Source of the DNA: Cribrihabitans_A pelagius
Lineage (GTDB): Bacteria; Pseudomonadota; Alphaproteobacteria; Rhodobacterales; Rhodobacteraceae
Length of the DNA stretch: 64,000 bases
Assembly: GCF_048820915.1 (NCBI RefSeq)
Contig: NZ_JBMERR010000010.1
Coordinates: forward strand, 99,893 to 163,892
Direction: 5' to 3'
Part shown: positions 17,868 through 26,277 of the stretch, piece after piece
How the letters are laid out: each line of letters starts with the position of its first letter
Numbering within the stretch: the first letter of the stretch is position 1
Translations under genes and position numbers: made by a program
Notes under the pieces: generated by a model
Seen by the model: only the letters and a program-made list of their open reading frames with translations
The model's database searches: none
What the model was told of the DNA's origin: nothing

Positions 17868-18868
17868 GCAAGAAACCGGTCCTCTTCGACCTCGACGCCG
17901 AGGACGCCAGAAGTGCTCCCCCGGTGGCCGAGGCCGCGCCCGTGCCCGATCCCGAAGGCGCGCTCGCAGGCGAGGCGCTACCGCCCGCCATGGAGCAGGC
18001 CGCCCGGCTCGCCGCCCGCAGGCCCTCGCGGCTCAGCCGCTGGTTCTGGGGGCTGCTGGGGGCGCTGATCGCGGCGATGGTCTCGGTCGCGGCCTGGGAC
18101 TTTGCAACCGGCCTTGTGGACCGCGTGCCGGTGCTGGGCTGGGCAGTCAGCGCGGCGCTGGGGCTGCTGCTGCTGCTTGGCCTTATGCTGGTTCTGCGCG
18201 AACTCGCGGCGCTGTCGCGCCTGAAGCGGGTGGATGCGCTGCGGCATCAGGCGGCGGAGGTCAGCGACCTTGCCTCCGCCCGCCGCTTCACCGCCGCGCT
18301 TGAGGCGCATTACGCAGGCCGCGCCGGCCTCTCCTGGCAGCGTGCCCGCCTGGACGAGCACAAGGCCGAGGTAATGGATGCCGACGCGCTGTTGCAGCTC
18401 GCCGAGGCCGAACTGCTGGCGCCGTTGGATACCGCCGCCCTGCGTGAGGTAGAAGCCGCGGCGCGGCAGGTGGCAGCGGTCACCGCGCTGGTGCCGATGG
18501 CGCTGGCCGATGTGCTGGCAGCGCTCGTGTCCTCCCTGCGGATGATCCGCCGGGTGGCGGCGATCTACGGCGGACGGCCCGGCTTCTTCAGTGCCTGGCG
18601 TCTCACCCGCGCGGTGCTCGCGCATCTGGCGGCCACCGGCGCGGTGGCGGCGGGCGACGACCTGCTGGAACCGGTGCTGGGCGGCTCCGTCGCCGCCAAG
18701 TTCTCCCGCCGCTTCGGGGAAGGGCTGGTAAACGGCGCGCTCTCGGCCCGGGTCGGCATCGCCGCGATGGAAGTCTGCCGCCCGATGCCGTTTTCCCGCG
18801 CCATGAGGCCCAGCACCCGCCGCGTGGTGCAGCGCGCGCTCACCGGCCTGTTTTCCAAAGACAAATAA
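17864..18868 (+). CDS. ycjF: YcjF/TIGR01620-family inner-membrane protein
   Basis: A 334-residue membrane protein. A charged N-terminal tail (residues 1-60) leads into two hydrophobic segments near residues 65-85 (WGLLGALIAAMVSVAAW) and 95-120 (AVSAALGLLLLLGLMLVL). The C-terminal half carries the DUF697-type domain, including VPMALADVLAALVSSLRMIRRVAAIYGGRPG. The start at 17864 overlaps the acetyltransferase stop. The longer frame upstream is rejected because it lies inside that gene. The pairing with ycjX is conserved across proteobacteria, which supports a shared role at the membrane, probably in envelope stress. Confidence 0.86.
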   Translation: MSKKPVLFDLDAEDARSAPPVAEAAPVPDPEGALAGEALPPAMEQAARLAARRPSRLSRWFWGLLGALIAAMVSVAAWDFATGLVDRVPVLGWAVSAALGLLLLLGLMLVLRELAALSRLKRVDALRHQAAEVSDLASARRFTAALEAHYAGRAGLSWQRARLDEHKAEVMDADALLQLAEAELLAPLDTAALREVEAAARQVAAVTALVPMALADVLAALVSSLRMIRRVAAIYGGRPGFFSAWRLTRAVLAHLAATGAVAAGDDLLEPVLGGSVAAKFSRRFGEGLVNGALSARVGIAAMEVCRPMPFSRAMRPSTRRVVQRALTGLFSKDK

Positions 18869-18883
18869 CCACACGCGCCCCAG

Positions 18884-18902
18884 GCTCGGGCGCAGCCCGA
18901 GC
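18884..18902. terminator. Hairpin between convergent ycjF and haemoglobin genes
   Basis: GCTCGGGC at 18884-18891 and GCCCGAGC at 18895-18902 form an eight-base perfect stem with a three-base loop. A second small hairpin CCCGGC-GCA-GCCGGG follows near 18925. No T tract is present. Confidence 0.45.
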
Positions 18903-18976
18903 ACGGCCCAAACCCGCAAGGGATCCCGGCGCAGCCGGGCACCCGCGGGCGCGGGAGGGCGCCGGTTGCGGCGGGA

Positions 18977-19399
18977 TCAGAACAGCTTGGGCGGTGCGTC
19001 CTTGGGCTGGCGCATTGCCACGATGCCGGTGCGGAATCCCTCTCCGATCCGGTCCGCCAGCGCGCCCCATTGCAGCGCGGTATGCTCGGGCAGCTCGGCC
19101 CGCAGCACCTCGTGGAACAGGCCGAGCCAGAGCGGGAAATGTTCCGCCTGCACATCCGTCCGGGTCACATGCGCGCGCATCGGATTGCCGCTGTAGCTCT
19201 TCTCCCGCAGGATCGCATTGCGCCAGAAGCGGGCGATTTTCTCCTCATGCTCCGGCCAGTCCTCCACATGGGCGGCAAACACCGGCCCCAGCACCGGATG
19301 CGTGCGCACGCGGGCGTAGAATACAGCAACCACGCGGGAGATCTCTTCGCCCGTGATGTCGAACCGCGCCAGCGGGTTTTGCGTTTCGGTCTGGGCCAT
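18977..19399 (-). CDS. Group III truncated haemoglobin
   Basis: A 140-residue globin with the two-over-two helical fold. The pattern FYARVRTHPVLGPVF in helix B, FWRNAILREKSYSGNP, and RAHVTRTDVQAEHFPLWLGLF mark the group III family. The proximal haem ligand is probably His77. Tyr28 in helix B fits the B10 position that contacts bound ligand. Members bind oxygen or nitric oxide and are tied to respiration or nitrosative stress, but direct function varies. The ATG at 19399 follows GGAGCAGG, and the longer frame upstream has no globin similarity. The gene stands alone. Confidence 0.9.
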   Translation of the reverse strand: MAQTETQNPLARFDITGEEISRVVAVFYARVRTHPVLGPVFAAHVEDWPEHEEKIARFWRNAILREKSYSGNPMRAHVTRTDVQAEHFPLWLGLFHEVLRAELPEHTALQWGALADRIGEGFRTGIVAMRQPKDAPPKLF

Positions 19400-19591
19400 C
19401 ACCTGCTCCGGTCTGCTGGGACAGGGTGACAAATAGGCGGAAGTGCAGCGAAGCGAAAGAGGCCGGGCGAGCTTATGCGGCGGGCGCCTTCTGCTGCTTT
19501 GCATCACTCAAAATTTATTAACTTATAGTGAAACTTTTGCGGAGCCCGACTCGTGACTAAGGGATCGAAAGCGGAAATCAGGAGAAATACC

Positions 19592-20014
19592 ATGGTCCAT
19601 TTGGCATCGAGTTTCGGCTCCTTTGACACATTCCTGCGCGGCGCCGACGCGTTCTGGTCGGTCGATCTGGCGGCGATGAACAATTCCGGCATAACCGGCT
19701 CGGCGGTGCTGGCGGTGAACACCGAAGATGACGGAACACGCTACCTCAATATCTCCATCGCTGCCGAAGGGCTGACGCCGGACGTGCGGCATGCCCAGCA
19801 TGTGCATGGCACATTCGACGACGACGGGAACCCGTCGGACGCCCGCCTGCCGGATCTTGGCGATGATGCCGACGTGGACGGCTTTATCGAGGTGCTGGAA
19901 GGGCTGGGCGCCTATGGCGACATTCTGCTGCCGCTGGTCGGCAGGGATGGCGCCTTGCCGCTGACCGACAGCAACGGTAATTCTGACGTTCATTCAGAAT
20001 TACCGGCTGGATGA
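19592..20014 (+). CDS. N-terminal fragment with CHRD-like domain
   Basis: A 140-residue open frame. The ATG at 19592 follows AGGAGAAATACC, an excellent ribosome site, so I prefer it to the GTG at 19553. The sequence SGSAVLAVN-type strands (read as ITGSAVLAVNTEDDGTRY), HAQHVHG and LEGLGAYGDILLPLVG resemble CHRD-type domains of secreted proteins. The last 11 residues (from SDVHSELPAG back to the shift) are out of frame with the ancestral protein. No N-terminal signal peptide is seen, which fits type I export through the C-terminal signal that this fragment has lost. If translated alone it would probably stay in the cell. Confidence 0.6.
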   Translation: MVHLASSFGSFDTFLRGADAFWSVDLAAMNNSGITGSAVLAVNTEDDGTRYLNISIAAEGLTPDVRHAQHVHGTFDDDGNPSDARLPDLGDDADVDGFIEVLEGLGAYGDILLPLVGRDGALPLTDSNGNSDVHSELPAG

Positions 20015-20249
20015 TGACAGCAATTTCTTCAGCCCCGTCTCAGGGACCGACTATACCGCCGAGGACCTGATGCCGCTGGAGTTCCGCGAGATTGTGCTGC
20101 ACGGGCAGAATGTCGGCCCCGGCTTTGGCGCCGGTACGGATGGCGAGATTGACGGCAGCCAGGACGGTTTTGTCGGCCTCCTGCCTGTGGCCGCGGGTGA
20201 AATCGAGGCGACAAACCGCAGGCAGGCTCTGGATATCCTCTAAGACCAG

Positions 20250-20891
20250 ATGGACATCGCCTCGGACACTTTCAGCTTCGGAAGACGCGACAATGAACTG
20301 AACGCTGGACTGGGCGACGACACCGTCTCGGGCGGCGGCGCCGACCGGCTGAATGGCGAGAGCGGTGACGATGATATTGCGGGCGGCCGCGGCAATGACG
20401 TGCTGCGCGGCGGCGACGGCAGCGATCTGGTGAAGGGCAACAGCGGGAATGACTGGCTGTCCGGCGGCAACGGCGATGACACCGTGAAGGGCGGCAAGGG
20501 CGACGACAGTGCCTTTGGGGATGACGGCAACGACGTGCTGCGGGGCAAGGCCGGCGATGATGCGTTGCTCGGCGGTGCCGGGCGCGATGACCTCAGGGGG
20601 AATGCCGGCAATGATTTCCTGACCGGCGGCAATGGCTGGGACATGCTGGATGGCGGCGCCGGCTGGGACGAGTTCGTCTACAACGACCTGCGCGAAGGCC
20701 GGGATACCGTCAGCGGCTTCGAAGACGGCATGGATCTGATCAATCTCAGCGGCCTTGGGCTCGGCTTCCAGGACATCACCGTGGCAGAAGCCCGCGGCGG
20801 CTCGGCCAGCCGGATCGAATTCGGGAGCACAAAAATCGTGCTGCTGGATGTCAGCACTGATCTGGTCGACTCCGGCGATTTCATTTTCTGA
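20250..20891 (+). CDS. RTX calcium-binding repeat fragment
   Basis: A 213-residue frame starting at ATG 20250, nine bases... after the in-frame TAA, with no clear ribosome site ahead of it. Residues about 20-145 hold a series of glycine- and aspartate-rich nonapeptides of the G-G-x-G-x-D type, such as GGRGNDVLRGGDGSDLV, which bind calcium and fold outside the cell. The C-terminus (GWDEFVYNDL to DSGDFIF) looks like the secretion signal recognised by RTX-type ABC exporters. It is best read as the C-terminal part of the broken gene that starts at 19592. The exporter could be the TolC-HlyD-ABC set at 33-38 kb, but that is only a guess. Confidence 0.62.
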   Translation: MDIASDTFSFGRRDNELNAGLGDDTVSGGGADRLNGESGDDDIAGGRGNDVLRGGDGSDLVKGNSGNDWLSGGNGDDTVKGGKGDDSAFGDDGNDVLRGKAGDDALLGGAGRDDLRGNAGNDFLTGGNGWDMLDGGAGWDEFVYNDLREGRDTVSGFEDGMDLINLSGLGLGFQDITVAEARGGSASRIEFGSTKIVLLDVSTDLVDSGDFIF

Positions 20892-20915
20892 ACGGACTAG
20901 CCGGGCAGCAAACAG

Positions 20916-20955
20916 GCCGCGGCCCTGCTTGTGCGGGGCCGCGGCAGTCTTGTTT
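20916..20955 (+). terminator. Terminator hairpin after the RTX frame
   Basis: GCCGCGGCCC at 20916-20925 pairs perfectly with GGGCCGCGGC at 20936-20945 around a ten-base loop, followed by AGTCTTGTTT. The remaining bases up to the ileS start at 21195 hold AT-richer sequence near 21060-21100 that may carry the ileS promoter. I see no gene there. Confidence 0.6.
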
Positions 20956-21194
20956 CCAGGAAAGGCGTTCACGCAGGCGAACTGCGGCGCCGCGCCAAGC
21001 TGCGGCACATCTGCCGCTTTACCCTTGTGCGGGCACGGCCTATAAGGCGGTTCATGTTCTTGCTCTCGGCTATCATTATTCGAATTATATCCCCGGCGCT
21101 CTGAACTGTTGAGCCGCCGGGCAAAGGCGCTTGAGCCATCGCGCCGAACCGAATATCCAAATTTCCAGCCTTGATTATCCAAAGGACGCCCCCG

Positions 21195-24100
21195 ATGTGC
21201 GCCGACACGCCCCAGACGCCTGATTACAAAGACACGCTAAACCTGCCCAAGACCGATTTCCCGATGCGCGCAGGCCTGCCCAAGCGCGAACCCGCCTGGC
21301 TGGAGCGCTGGGCCAAGATCGGCGTCTATGAGAAGCTGCGCGAGAAGGCCGCCGCCGGCAAGGGCACGGACGCGGAACGCACGCCCTTCACCCTGCATGA
21401 CGGCCCGCCTTATGCCAACGGCCACCTGCACATCGGCCACGCGCTGAACAAGACCATCAAGGACATGATCGTGCGCAGCCACCAGATGATGGGCCACGAT
21501 GCGCGCTATGTGCCCGGCTGGGACTGCCATGGCCTGCCGATCGAATGGAAGATCGAGGAGCAGTACCGCAAGAAGGGCAAGAACAAGGACGACGTGAACG
21601 TGGTCGACTTCCGCCGCGAATGCCGCAAGTTCGCCGAAGGCTGGATCGATATCCAGCGCGAAGAGTTCAAGCGGCTCGGCATCACCGGCAACTGGGCCGA
21701 TCCCTACATCACCATGGACTATCATGCCGAAGCGGTGATCGCGGATGAGTTCATGAAGTTCCTGATGAACGGCACGCTCTACCAGGGCTCCAAGCCGGTG
21801 ATGTGGTCGCCGGTCGAGAAGACCGCCCTTGCTGAGGCTGAGGTCGAGTATCACGACAAGGAAAGCTTCACCATCTGGGTGAAGTTCAAGGTGGCCGAGG
21901 CGGGCGGTTTTGTCGCCGCAGACGGCGAGGACGCCGATTATGCCGGCGCCGACTCGGCGATTGTGGCGCAGGATCTGGAAGGAGCCCATGTGGTGATCTG
22001 GACCACCACGCCCTGGACCATGCCCTCGAACAAAGCGGTGGTCTACGGCGAGGACATCTCCTACGGGCTTTATGAGGTGACGGGCACGCCCGACGAGTGC
22101 TGGGCCAAGGCAGGCGAGCGCTACCTGCTGGCCGACAACCTGGCCGCAGGCGTGTTCAAGCGCGCGCGGCTGAAGGGGGAGCATTACACCCGCCTGCGCG
22201 GCGTCTCCGCTGACGAGCTGTCGAGCCTGTCGCTCCTGCACCCGCTGGCCCATGCCGAAGGCTCCAACGGTGAGTGGGACGGCTTGCGCGATTTCCGCGC
22301 TGCGGACTTCGTCACCGATACCGAAGGCACCGGCTTTGTGCATTGCGCGCCCAGCCATGGCATGGAGGAATTCGAGCTCTACCGCGGCCTTGGCATGCTG
22401 GAGCAGGTGATCACCTACAATGTGATGAACGACGGCTCCTTCCGCAAGGATCTGCCGTTTTTTGGCGGCAAGTATATCCTCAACCGCAAGGGCGGCGAGG
22501 GCGATGCCAACACGGCGGTGATCGACAAGCTGGTTGAGGTTGGCGGGCTGCTCGCGCGTGGCAAGATCAAGCACAGCTACCCGCATTCCTGGCGTTCCAA
22601 GGCGCCGGTGATCTACCGCAACACGCCGCAGTGGTTTGCTTCCGTCGACCGCAAGCTGGACGATGGCATGGGCGAGATGGGCAGCAGCATCCGCGAACGC
22701 GCGCTGCGCTCGATCGACGAGCTGGTGAAGTGGTGGCCGCAGACCGGCCGCAATCGCCTGCATTCGATGATCGAAAGCCGCCCCGACTGGGTGCTGTCCC
22801 GTCAGCGCGCCTGGGGCGTGCCGCTGACCTGCTTCACCAAGAAGGGCGCGCTGCCGACCGACCAGGACTTCCTGCTGCGCAATGAAGACGTGAACAAGCG
22901 GATCGTCGCGGAATTCGAGGAGCACGGCGCCGACGTCTGGTACCAGGACGGCTTCAAGGCGCGGGTGCTCGATGGCATCGTGGATCCGGACGATTTCGAC
23001 CAGGTCTTCGACGTGCTCGACGTGTGGTTCGATAGCGGCTCGACCCATGCCTTCGTGCTGCGCGACCGAGAGGACGGCACCGAGGACGGCATCGCGGACG
23101 TCTACATGGAGGGCACCGACCAGCACCGCGGCTGGTTCCACTCGTCGCTGCTTCAGGCCTGCGGCACCAAGGGGCGCGCGCCCTACCGCAACGTGGTGAC
23201 CCACGGCTTCACGCTGGACGAGAAGGGCATGAAAATGTCCAAGTCGCTCGGCAACACCATCGTGCCGGAGGAAGTCGTCAAGCAATACGGCGCCGATATC
23301 CTGCGGCTCTGGGTGGCGCAGACAGATTACACCGCCGACCAGCGGATCGGGGCGGAGATCCTGAAGGGCACCGCCGACAGCTACCGGCGCCTGCGCAACA
23401 CCATGCGCTTCCTGCTGGGCTCGCTCGGCGACTTTCGCGAGGAGCAGCGGGTGGCGCCCGCGGACATGCCCGAGCTGGAGCGCTGGGTGCTGCACCGCCT
23501 GGCCGAGCTGGACGCCAAGGTGTGCAAGGGCTACCGCGAGTTCGACTTCCAGGGCGTGTTCTCGGCGGTGTTCAACTTCGCCACGGTGGACCTGTCGTCC
23601 TTCTACTTCGACATCCGCAAGGATGCGCTCTACTGCGATGGCGAGACCCTGAACGCCCGCGCCGCGCGCACCGTGCTGGACATCCTGTTCCACCGGCTGA
23701 CCACCTGGCTTGCGCCGGTCTTGGTCTTCACCATGGAGGAGGTCTGGCTGGAGCGCTACCCGGGCGAGGACAGCTCGGTGCACCTGCAGGACATCCCGGA
23801 AACCCCCTCCCAGTGGCTGAACGCCGATCTGGCCGCCAAGTGGTCGAAGATCCGCCAGGCCCGCCGCGTGGTCACCGCGGCGCTGGAGGTGCAGCGCAGC
23901 GGCAAGGTGATCGGCGCCTCGCTGGAGGCCGCTCCGGTGGTGCATGTGCGCGAGAAGGAGGTGCTGGCGGCGCTGAAGTCGGTGAATTTCTCCGACGTCT
24001 GCATCACCTCGGACATCGTGCTGACCAATGACCCGGCCCCGGCCGAAGCCTTCCGCATGCCCGAGGTCGATGGCGTCACCGTGGTGTTCGAGAAGGCCGA

Positions 24101-24197
24101 GGGGGACAAGTGCCAGCGCTGCTGGAAGATCCTGCCGGACGTGGGAGACCACAAGCACCCGGGCGTCTGCGGCCGTTGCGACAGCGCACTGGGCTGA
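21195..24197 (+). CDS. ileS: Isoleucyl-tRNA synthetase
   Basis: A 1000-residue class I synthetase that charges tRNA-Ile with isoleucine. The HIGH motif is at residues 79-82 in NGHLHIGHAL, and KMSKS at 680-684 is followed by LGNT. The long editing domain (CP1) between them includes the TTPWTMPSN block. The C-terminus has the zinc ribbon C-x-x-C-W ... C-x-x-C (CQRCWK and CGRCDSA). The ATG at 21195 gives the usual Roseobacter start MCADTPQTPDYKDTLN, while the frame extends eight codons upstream to a TTG. The gene is single, with a strong terminator 25 bases after the stop. Confidence 0.97.
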   Translation: MCADTPQTPDYKDTLNLPKTDFPMRAGLPKREPAWLERWAKIGVYEKLREKAAAGKGTDAERTPFTLHDGPPYANGHLHIGHALNKTIKDMIVRSHQMMGHDARYVPGWDCHGLPIEWKIEEQYRKKGKNKDDVNVVDFRRECRKFAEGWIDIQREEFKRLGITGNWADPYITMDYHAEAVIADEFMKFLMNGTLYQGSKPVMWSPVEKTALAEAEVEYHDKESFTIWVKFKVAEAGGFVAADGEDADYAGADSAIVAQDLEGAHVVIWTTTPWTMPSNKAVVYGEDISYGLYEVTGTPDECWAKAGERYLLADNLAAGVFKRARLKGEHYTRLRGVSADELSSLSLLHPLAHAEGSNGEWDGLRDFRAADFVTDTEGTGFVHCAPSHGMEEFELYRGLGMLEQVITYNVMNDGSFRKDLPFFGGKYILNRKGGEGDANTAVIDKLVEVGGLLARGKIKHSYPHSWRSKAPVIYRNTPQWFASVDRKLDDGMGEMGSSIRERALRSIDELVKWWPQTGRNRLHSMIESRPDWVLSRQRAWGVPLTCFTKKGALPTDQDFLLRNEDVNKRIVAEFEEHGADVWYQDGFKARVLDGIVDPDDFDQVFDVLDVWFDSGSTHAFVLRDREDGTEDGIADVYMEGTDQHRGWFHSSLLQACGTKGRAPYRNVVTHGFTLDEKGMKMSKSLGNTIVPEEVVKQYGADILRLWVAQTDYTADQRIGAEILKGTADSYRRLRNTMRFLLGSLGDFREEQRVAPADMPELERWVLHRLAELDAKVCKGYREFDFQGVFSAVFNFATVDLSSFYFDIRKDALYCDGETLNARAARTVLDILFHRLTTWLAPVLVFTMEEVWLERYPGEDSSVHLQDIPETPSQWLNADLAAKWSKIRQARRVVTAALEVQRSGKVIGASLEAAPVVHVREKEVLAALKSVNFSDVCITSDIVLTNDPAPAEAFRMPEVDGVTVVFEKAEGDKCQRCWKILPDVGDHKHPGVCGRCDSALG

Positions 24198-24221
24198 GAT
24201 CCGCGCCTTTGAAAGACTGAT

Positions 24222-24258
24222 ACAACGCCCGGATGAACCGCCGGGCGTTGTTTTTTTT
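24222..24258 (+). terminator. Rho-independent terminator of ileS
   Basis: ACAACGCCCGG at 24222-24232 pairs with CCGGGCGTTGT at 24241-24251, loop of eight bases, and the stem leads straight into eight T residues (24251-24258). This is a textbook intrinsic terminator. Confidence 0.95.
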
Positions 24259-24354
24259 GCGCTGGCTCAACGCTCAGAGCCGGGAATTTTGCTTCATGTT
24301 CTGTTATCGGAACGGCAAAGCCCCTCAAGATATTGACGCCTTTGGCGGATTTGG

Positions 24355-24369
24355 TTAACAAGCTGTTAA
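24355..24369. promoter_or_regulatory. Perfect CtrA binding box
   Basis: TTAA-CAAGCTG-TTAA matches the full CtrA consensus TTAA-N7-TTAA at all eight defined bases. It ends 60 bases before the ATG at 24430, the distance expected for activation of that gene. The motif definition is established for alphaproteobacteria. Binding here is inferred. Confidence 0.7.
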
Positions 24370-24429
24370 TTTTTGCAGATCTTTAGGTGTGTTTTTTTCA
24401 GCGGGACGATATTGCGGGGGGGAGAATTG

Positions 24430-25059
24430 ATGGCGGTGCCACGGAAGGCGATACAATCCATACGGGAAAAGCCGTCGGCAGGCGGCAGGTCCGGGCTGCG
24501 GATCGAGGCGGTTTCGGCGCCCGGCAACATCAGGATCGGACTGGCGGCCTCCGCGCCGCAGGGAGAGCAAGCCGCAGCAGGGCAGGGCGCCAATGCAACG
24601 GAGCGCCCGTGCGATGCTGACGGTTCAGCCGCCCCGGGCCGCGCCCTTCAGAGACTGGTCCTTGCCGCCGCGGTCCTGATGTTCGCGGCGGGCGCGCTGG
24701 CGTATCTCGTGCCGCCCTCCGGAACCCCGGGTGCCCCGCAGGCGGCCGCCTCGGCGCCGGAACAGGCGGGCGATGCACTGGTCGCACGGATCACAGCAGG
24801 CACGCTGGCCGCGCTGCGCACGCCGCGATCGGCCGGGCCGCAGCCTGCCGCCGCCGCGCCGCCCGCGCCTTTGGAGAATGGCTCGCCGCTCTACCGCATG
24901 GTCGCTACCGCAGCGGCGCAGGGTCAGTCGCAGACCTATATCGACCGCATGGTGAACGCCGCCTATGCCGCGGACGAGGTCAGTGTGCCCGCGGTGCTGA
25001 TCGGCGCCGATGGGCAGGTCGATACCGCGACGCTGCTGGCGCTGTTCACCAGCCGCTGA
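24430..25059 (+). CDS. Single-pass membrane protein of unknown function
   Basis: I do not recognise this 209-residue protein. The N-terminal 70 residues are polar and probably cytoplasmic. One transmembrane helix lies at residues 75-94 (LVLAAAVLMFAAGALAYL). An alanine- and proline-rich periplasmic linker follows, then a compact C-terminal segment with SQTYIDRMVNAAYAADEVSVP. The ATG at 24430 follows GGGGGGGAGAATTG. The frame extends 19 codons upstream but across the leader. A perfect CtrA box ends 60 bases upstream. The two LysM proteins follow on the same strand after 131 bases, so shared control and a common envelope role are plausible. No catalytic motif is visible. Confidence 0.7.
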   Translation: MAVPRKAIQSIREKPSAGGRSGLRIEAVSAPGNIRIGLAASAPQGEQAAAGQGANATERPCDADGSAAPGRALQRLVLAAAVLMFAAGALAYLVPPSGTPGAPQAAASAPEQAGDALVARITAGTLAALRTPRSAGPQPAAAAPPAPLENGSPLYRMVATAAAQGQSQTYIDRMVNAAYAADEVSVPAVLIGADGQVDTATLLALFTSR

Positions 25060-25190
25060 GCCCGCCGCCGCCCGGATGCGCCCCGCTACCGCCATCGGCG
25101 GGACGGGCCAAACCCATTGAATCCATGAAATTTTTTACGGGCGCAGGCCGCGGTCTCCGCTGCCAGCCGCCTCAGTTCCGGGGAGACCCC

Positions 25191-26267
25191 ATGAAGAACC
25201 GCATTGCCGCCGCCGCCCTCAGCCTGTTCACGCTGGCGGCAGCCCCCGCCGCCGCTGACCGCTGCGGCGGCACCTATACCGTGCAGAAGGACGACAGCCT
25301 CTCGGTGATTGCCGACCGGCTCTACAAGGATGCCGGCATGTGGAGCGCCATCCACAACCGCAACATCGAGAAGATCGGCCCCAGGCCGGGCGCCATCCGG
25401 GTGGGCATGAAACTGTCGCTTGCCTGCCTGAACGGTTTGCCGCTGGGGATGGCGGACGGCAAGCAGACCGCGGCCACCCGGGCCAAGGCAGTGCCGGTCA
25501 AAGTGCAGCCCGGCCACGCAGCGGTGCGCGGCAGGATCAACCTGCTGACCGGCGACGACTACGCCCCCTTTACCTCCAAGGCCGCGCATAACGGCGGGCT
25601 GATCACCGATGTGGTGAATGCGGCGATGATCAAAGCGGCCCCGCAGGAGGGCTACGCGATCCACTGGGTGAACGACTGGGCCTCGCACTTCGACCCTCTG
25701 TTGGCGAACGCGCTGCTGGATGCGGGCTTCCCCTGGTACAGGCCCGATTGCGAAACCATGCCCGAGGCCTACCGCTGCCAGAACTTCCATTTCTCCGAGC
25801 CGATGTTCGAAACCCTGATGCTGCTGTTTGCCGCCAAGGACCGGCCCTTCGCCTTTGAGGAGGACGCCGACATGGAGGGCAAGGTGCTGTGCCGGCCCAC
25901 CGGCTATCTGACCTTCGACCTCGAAGAGCGCGGGCGGCGCTGGATCACGGAGAACAAGATCACCCTGAAGCAGCCGCACAAGGTGAAGGAGTGTTTCGAC
26001 ATGGTCGCGCGCGGCGAGGCCGATGCGGTGGCGGTCAACGAATTCACCGGCCGCAGCGTGATGCAGGAACACGGGCTGGAAGCGCAATTCACCGTGCTGC
26101 CGCAGCCTCTGTCGGTGCTGGGGATCTATGCGGTGGTGCACAAGTCGCATCCGCGCGCGCAGGAGCTGCTGGCAATGTTCAACCGCGGCCTCCGTGCGAT
26201 CCAGGCGGACGGCAGCTACCAGGCCATCATCGACGGCCACATGGCCCGGATCTGGGCCGGGTTCTGA
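25191..26267 (+). CDS. LysM domain plus family 3 periplasmic solute-binding protein (first of a pair)
   Basis: A 358-residue exported protein. The signal peptide covers residues 1-23. A LysM domain, which binds N-acetylglucosamine in peptidoglycan, lies at residues 28-78 (GTYTVQKDDSLSVIADRLY and a closing L-x-L). From about residue 100 the protein resembles SBP_bac_3 amino-acid or polar solute receptors, with LLTGDDYAPFTSKAAHNGGLITDVVNAA and FDMVARGEADAVAVNEFTG. Four or more cysteines (DCETMPEAYRCQNF) suggest disulphides. The ATG at 25191 follows GGGGAGACCCC. No ABC permease or ATPase gene is nearby, so transport is doubtful and a sensing or wall-bound role is possible. It is paralogous to the next gene. 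Confidence 0.82.
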   Translation: MKNRIAAAALSLFTLAAAPAAADRCGGTYTVQKDDSLSVIADRLYKDAGMWSAIHNRNIEKIGPRPGAIRVGMKLSLACLNGLPLGMADGKQTAATRAKAVPVKVQPGHAAVRGRINLLTGDDYAPFTSKAAHNGGLITDVVNAAMIKAAPQEGYAIHWVNDWASHFDPLLANALLDAGFPWYRPDCETMPEAYRCQNFHFSEPMFETLMLLFAAKDRPFAFEEDADMEGKVLCRPTGYLTFDLEERGRRWITENKITLKQPHKVKECFDMVARGEADAVAVNEFTGRSVMQEHGLEAQFTVLPQPLSVLGIYAVVHKSHPRAQELLAMFNRGLRAIQADGSYQAIIDGHMARIWAGF

Positions 26268-26277
26268 GGAGACTGGC

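Larger units (their letters stand above)
19592..20891 (+). pseudogene. Broken secreted CHRD-like/RTX protein gene (frameshift plus stop)
   Basis: Two open frames and the stretch between them look like one former gene. The first frame ends by a shift, but the next frame from 19983 continues sensibly as LTFIQNYRLDDDSNFFSPV and DLMPLEFREIVLHGQN, up to ALDIL. Removing one T in AATTCTG (about 19979-19983) restores the frame. It then meets one TAA at 20241-20243, after which the same frame runs on as DQMDIASDTF into the RTX repeats and ends at 20891. The rebuilt product would be about 432 residues: a CHRD-like domain with the HAQHVHG motif, a linker, and calcium-binding repeats with a C-terminal secretion signal. 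Sequencing error is possible for one of the lesions but less so for both. Confidence 0.65.

Noticed and set aside
19979..20243. Programmed frameshift and stop readthrough in the RTX gene
   Set aside because: There is no slippery heptamer or strong downstream structure at the shift, and two separate recoding events would be needed. Mutation or sequencing error is simpler.
21237..24158. A 973-codon open frame on the minus strand
   Set aside because: It is antisense to ileS, whose motifs are complete. The shadow frame has no recognisable domain.
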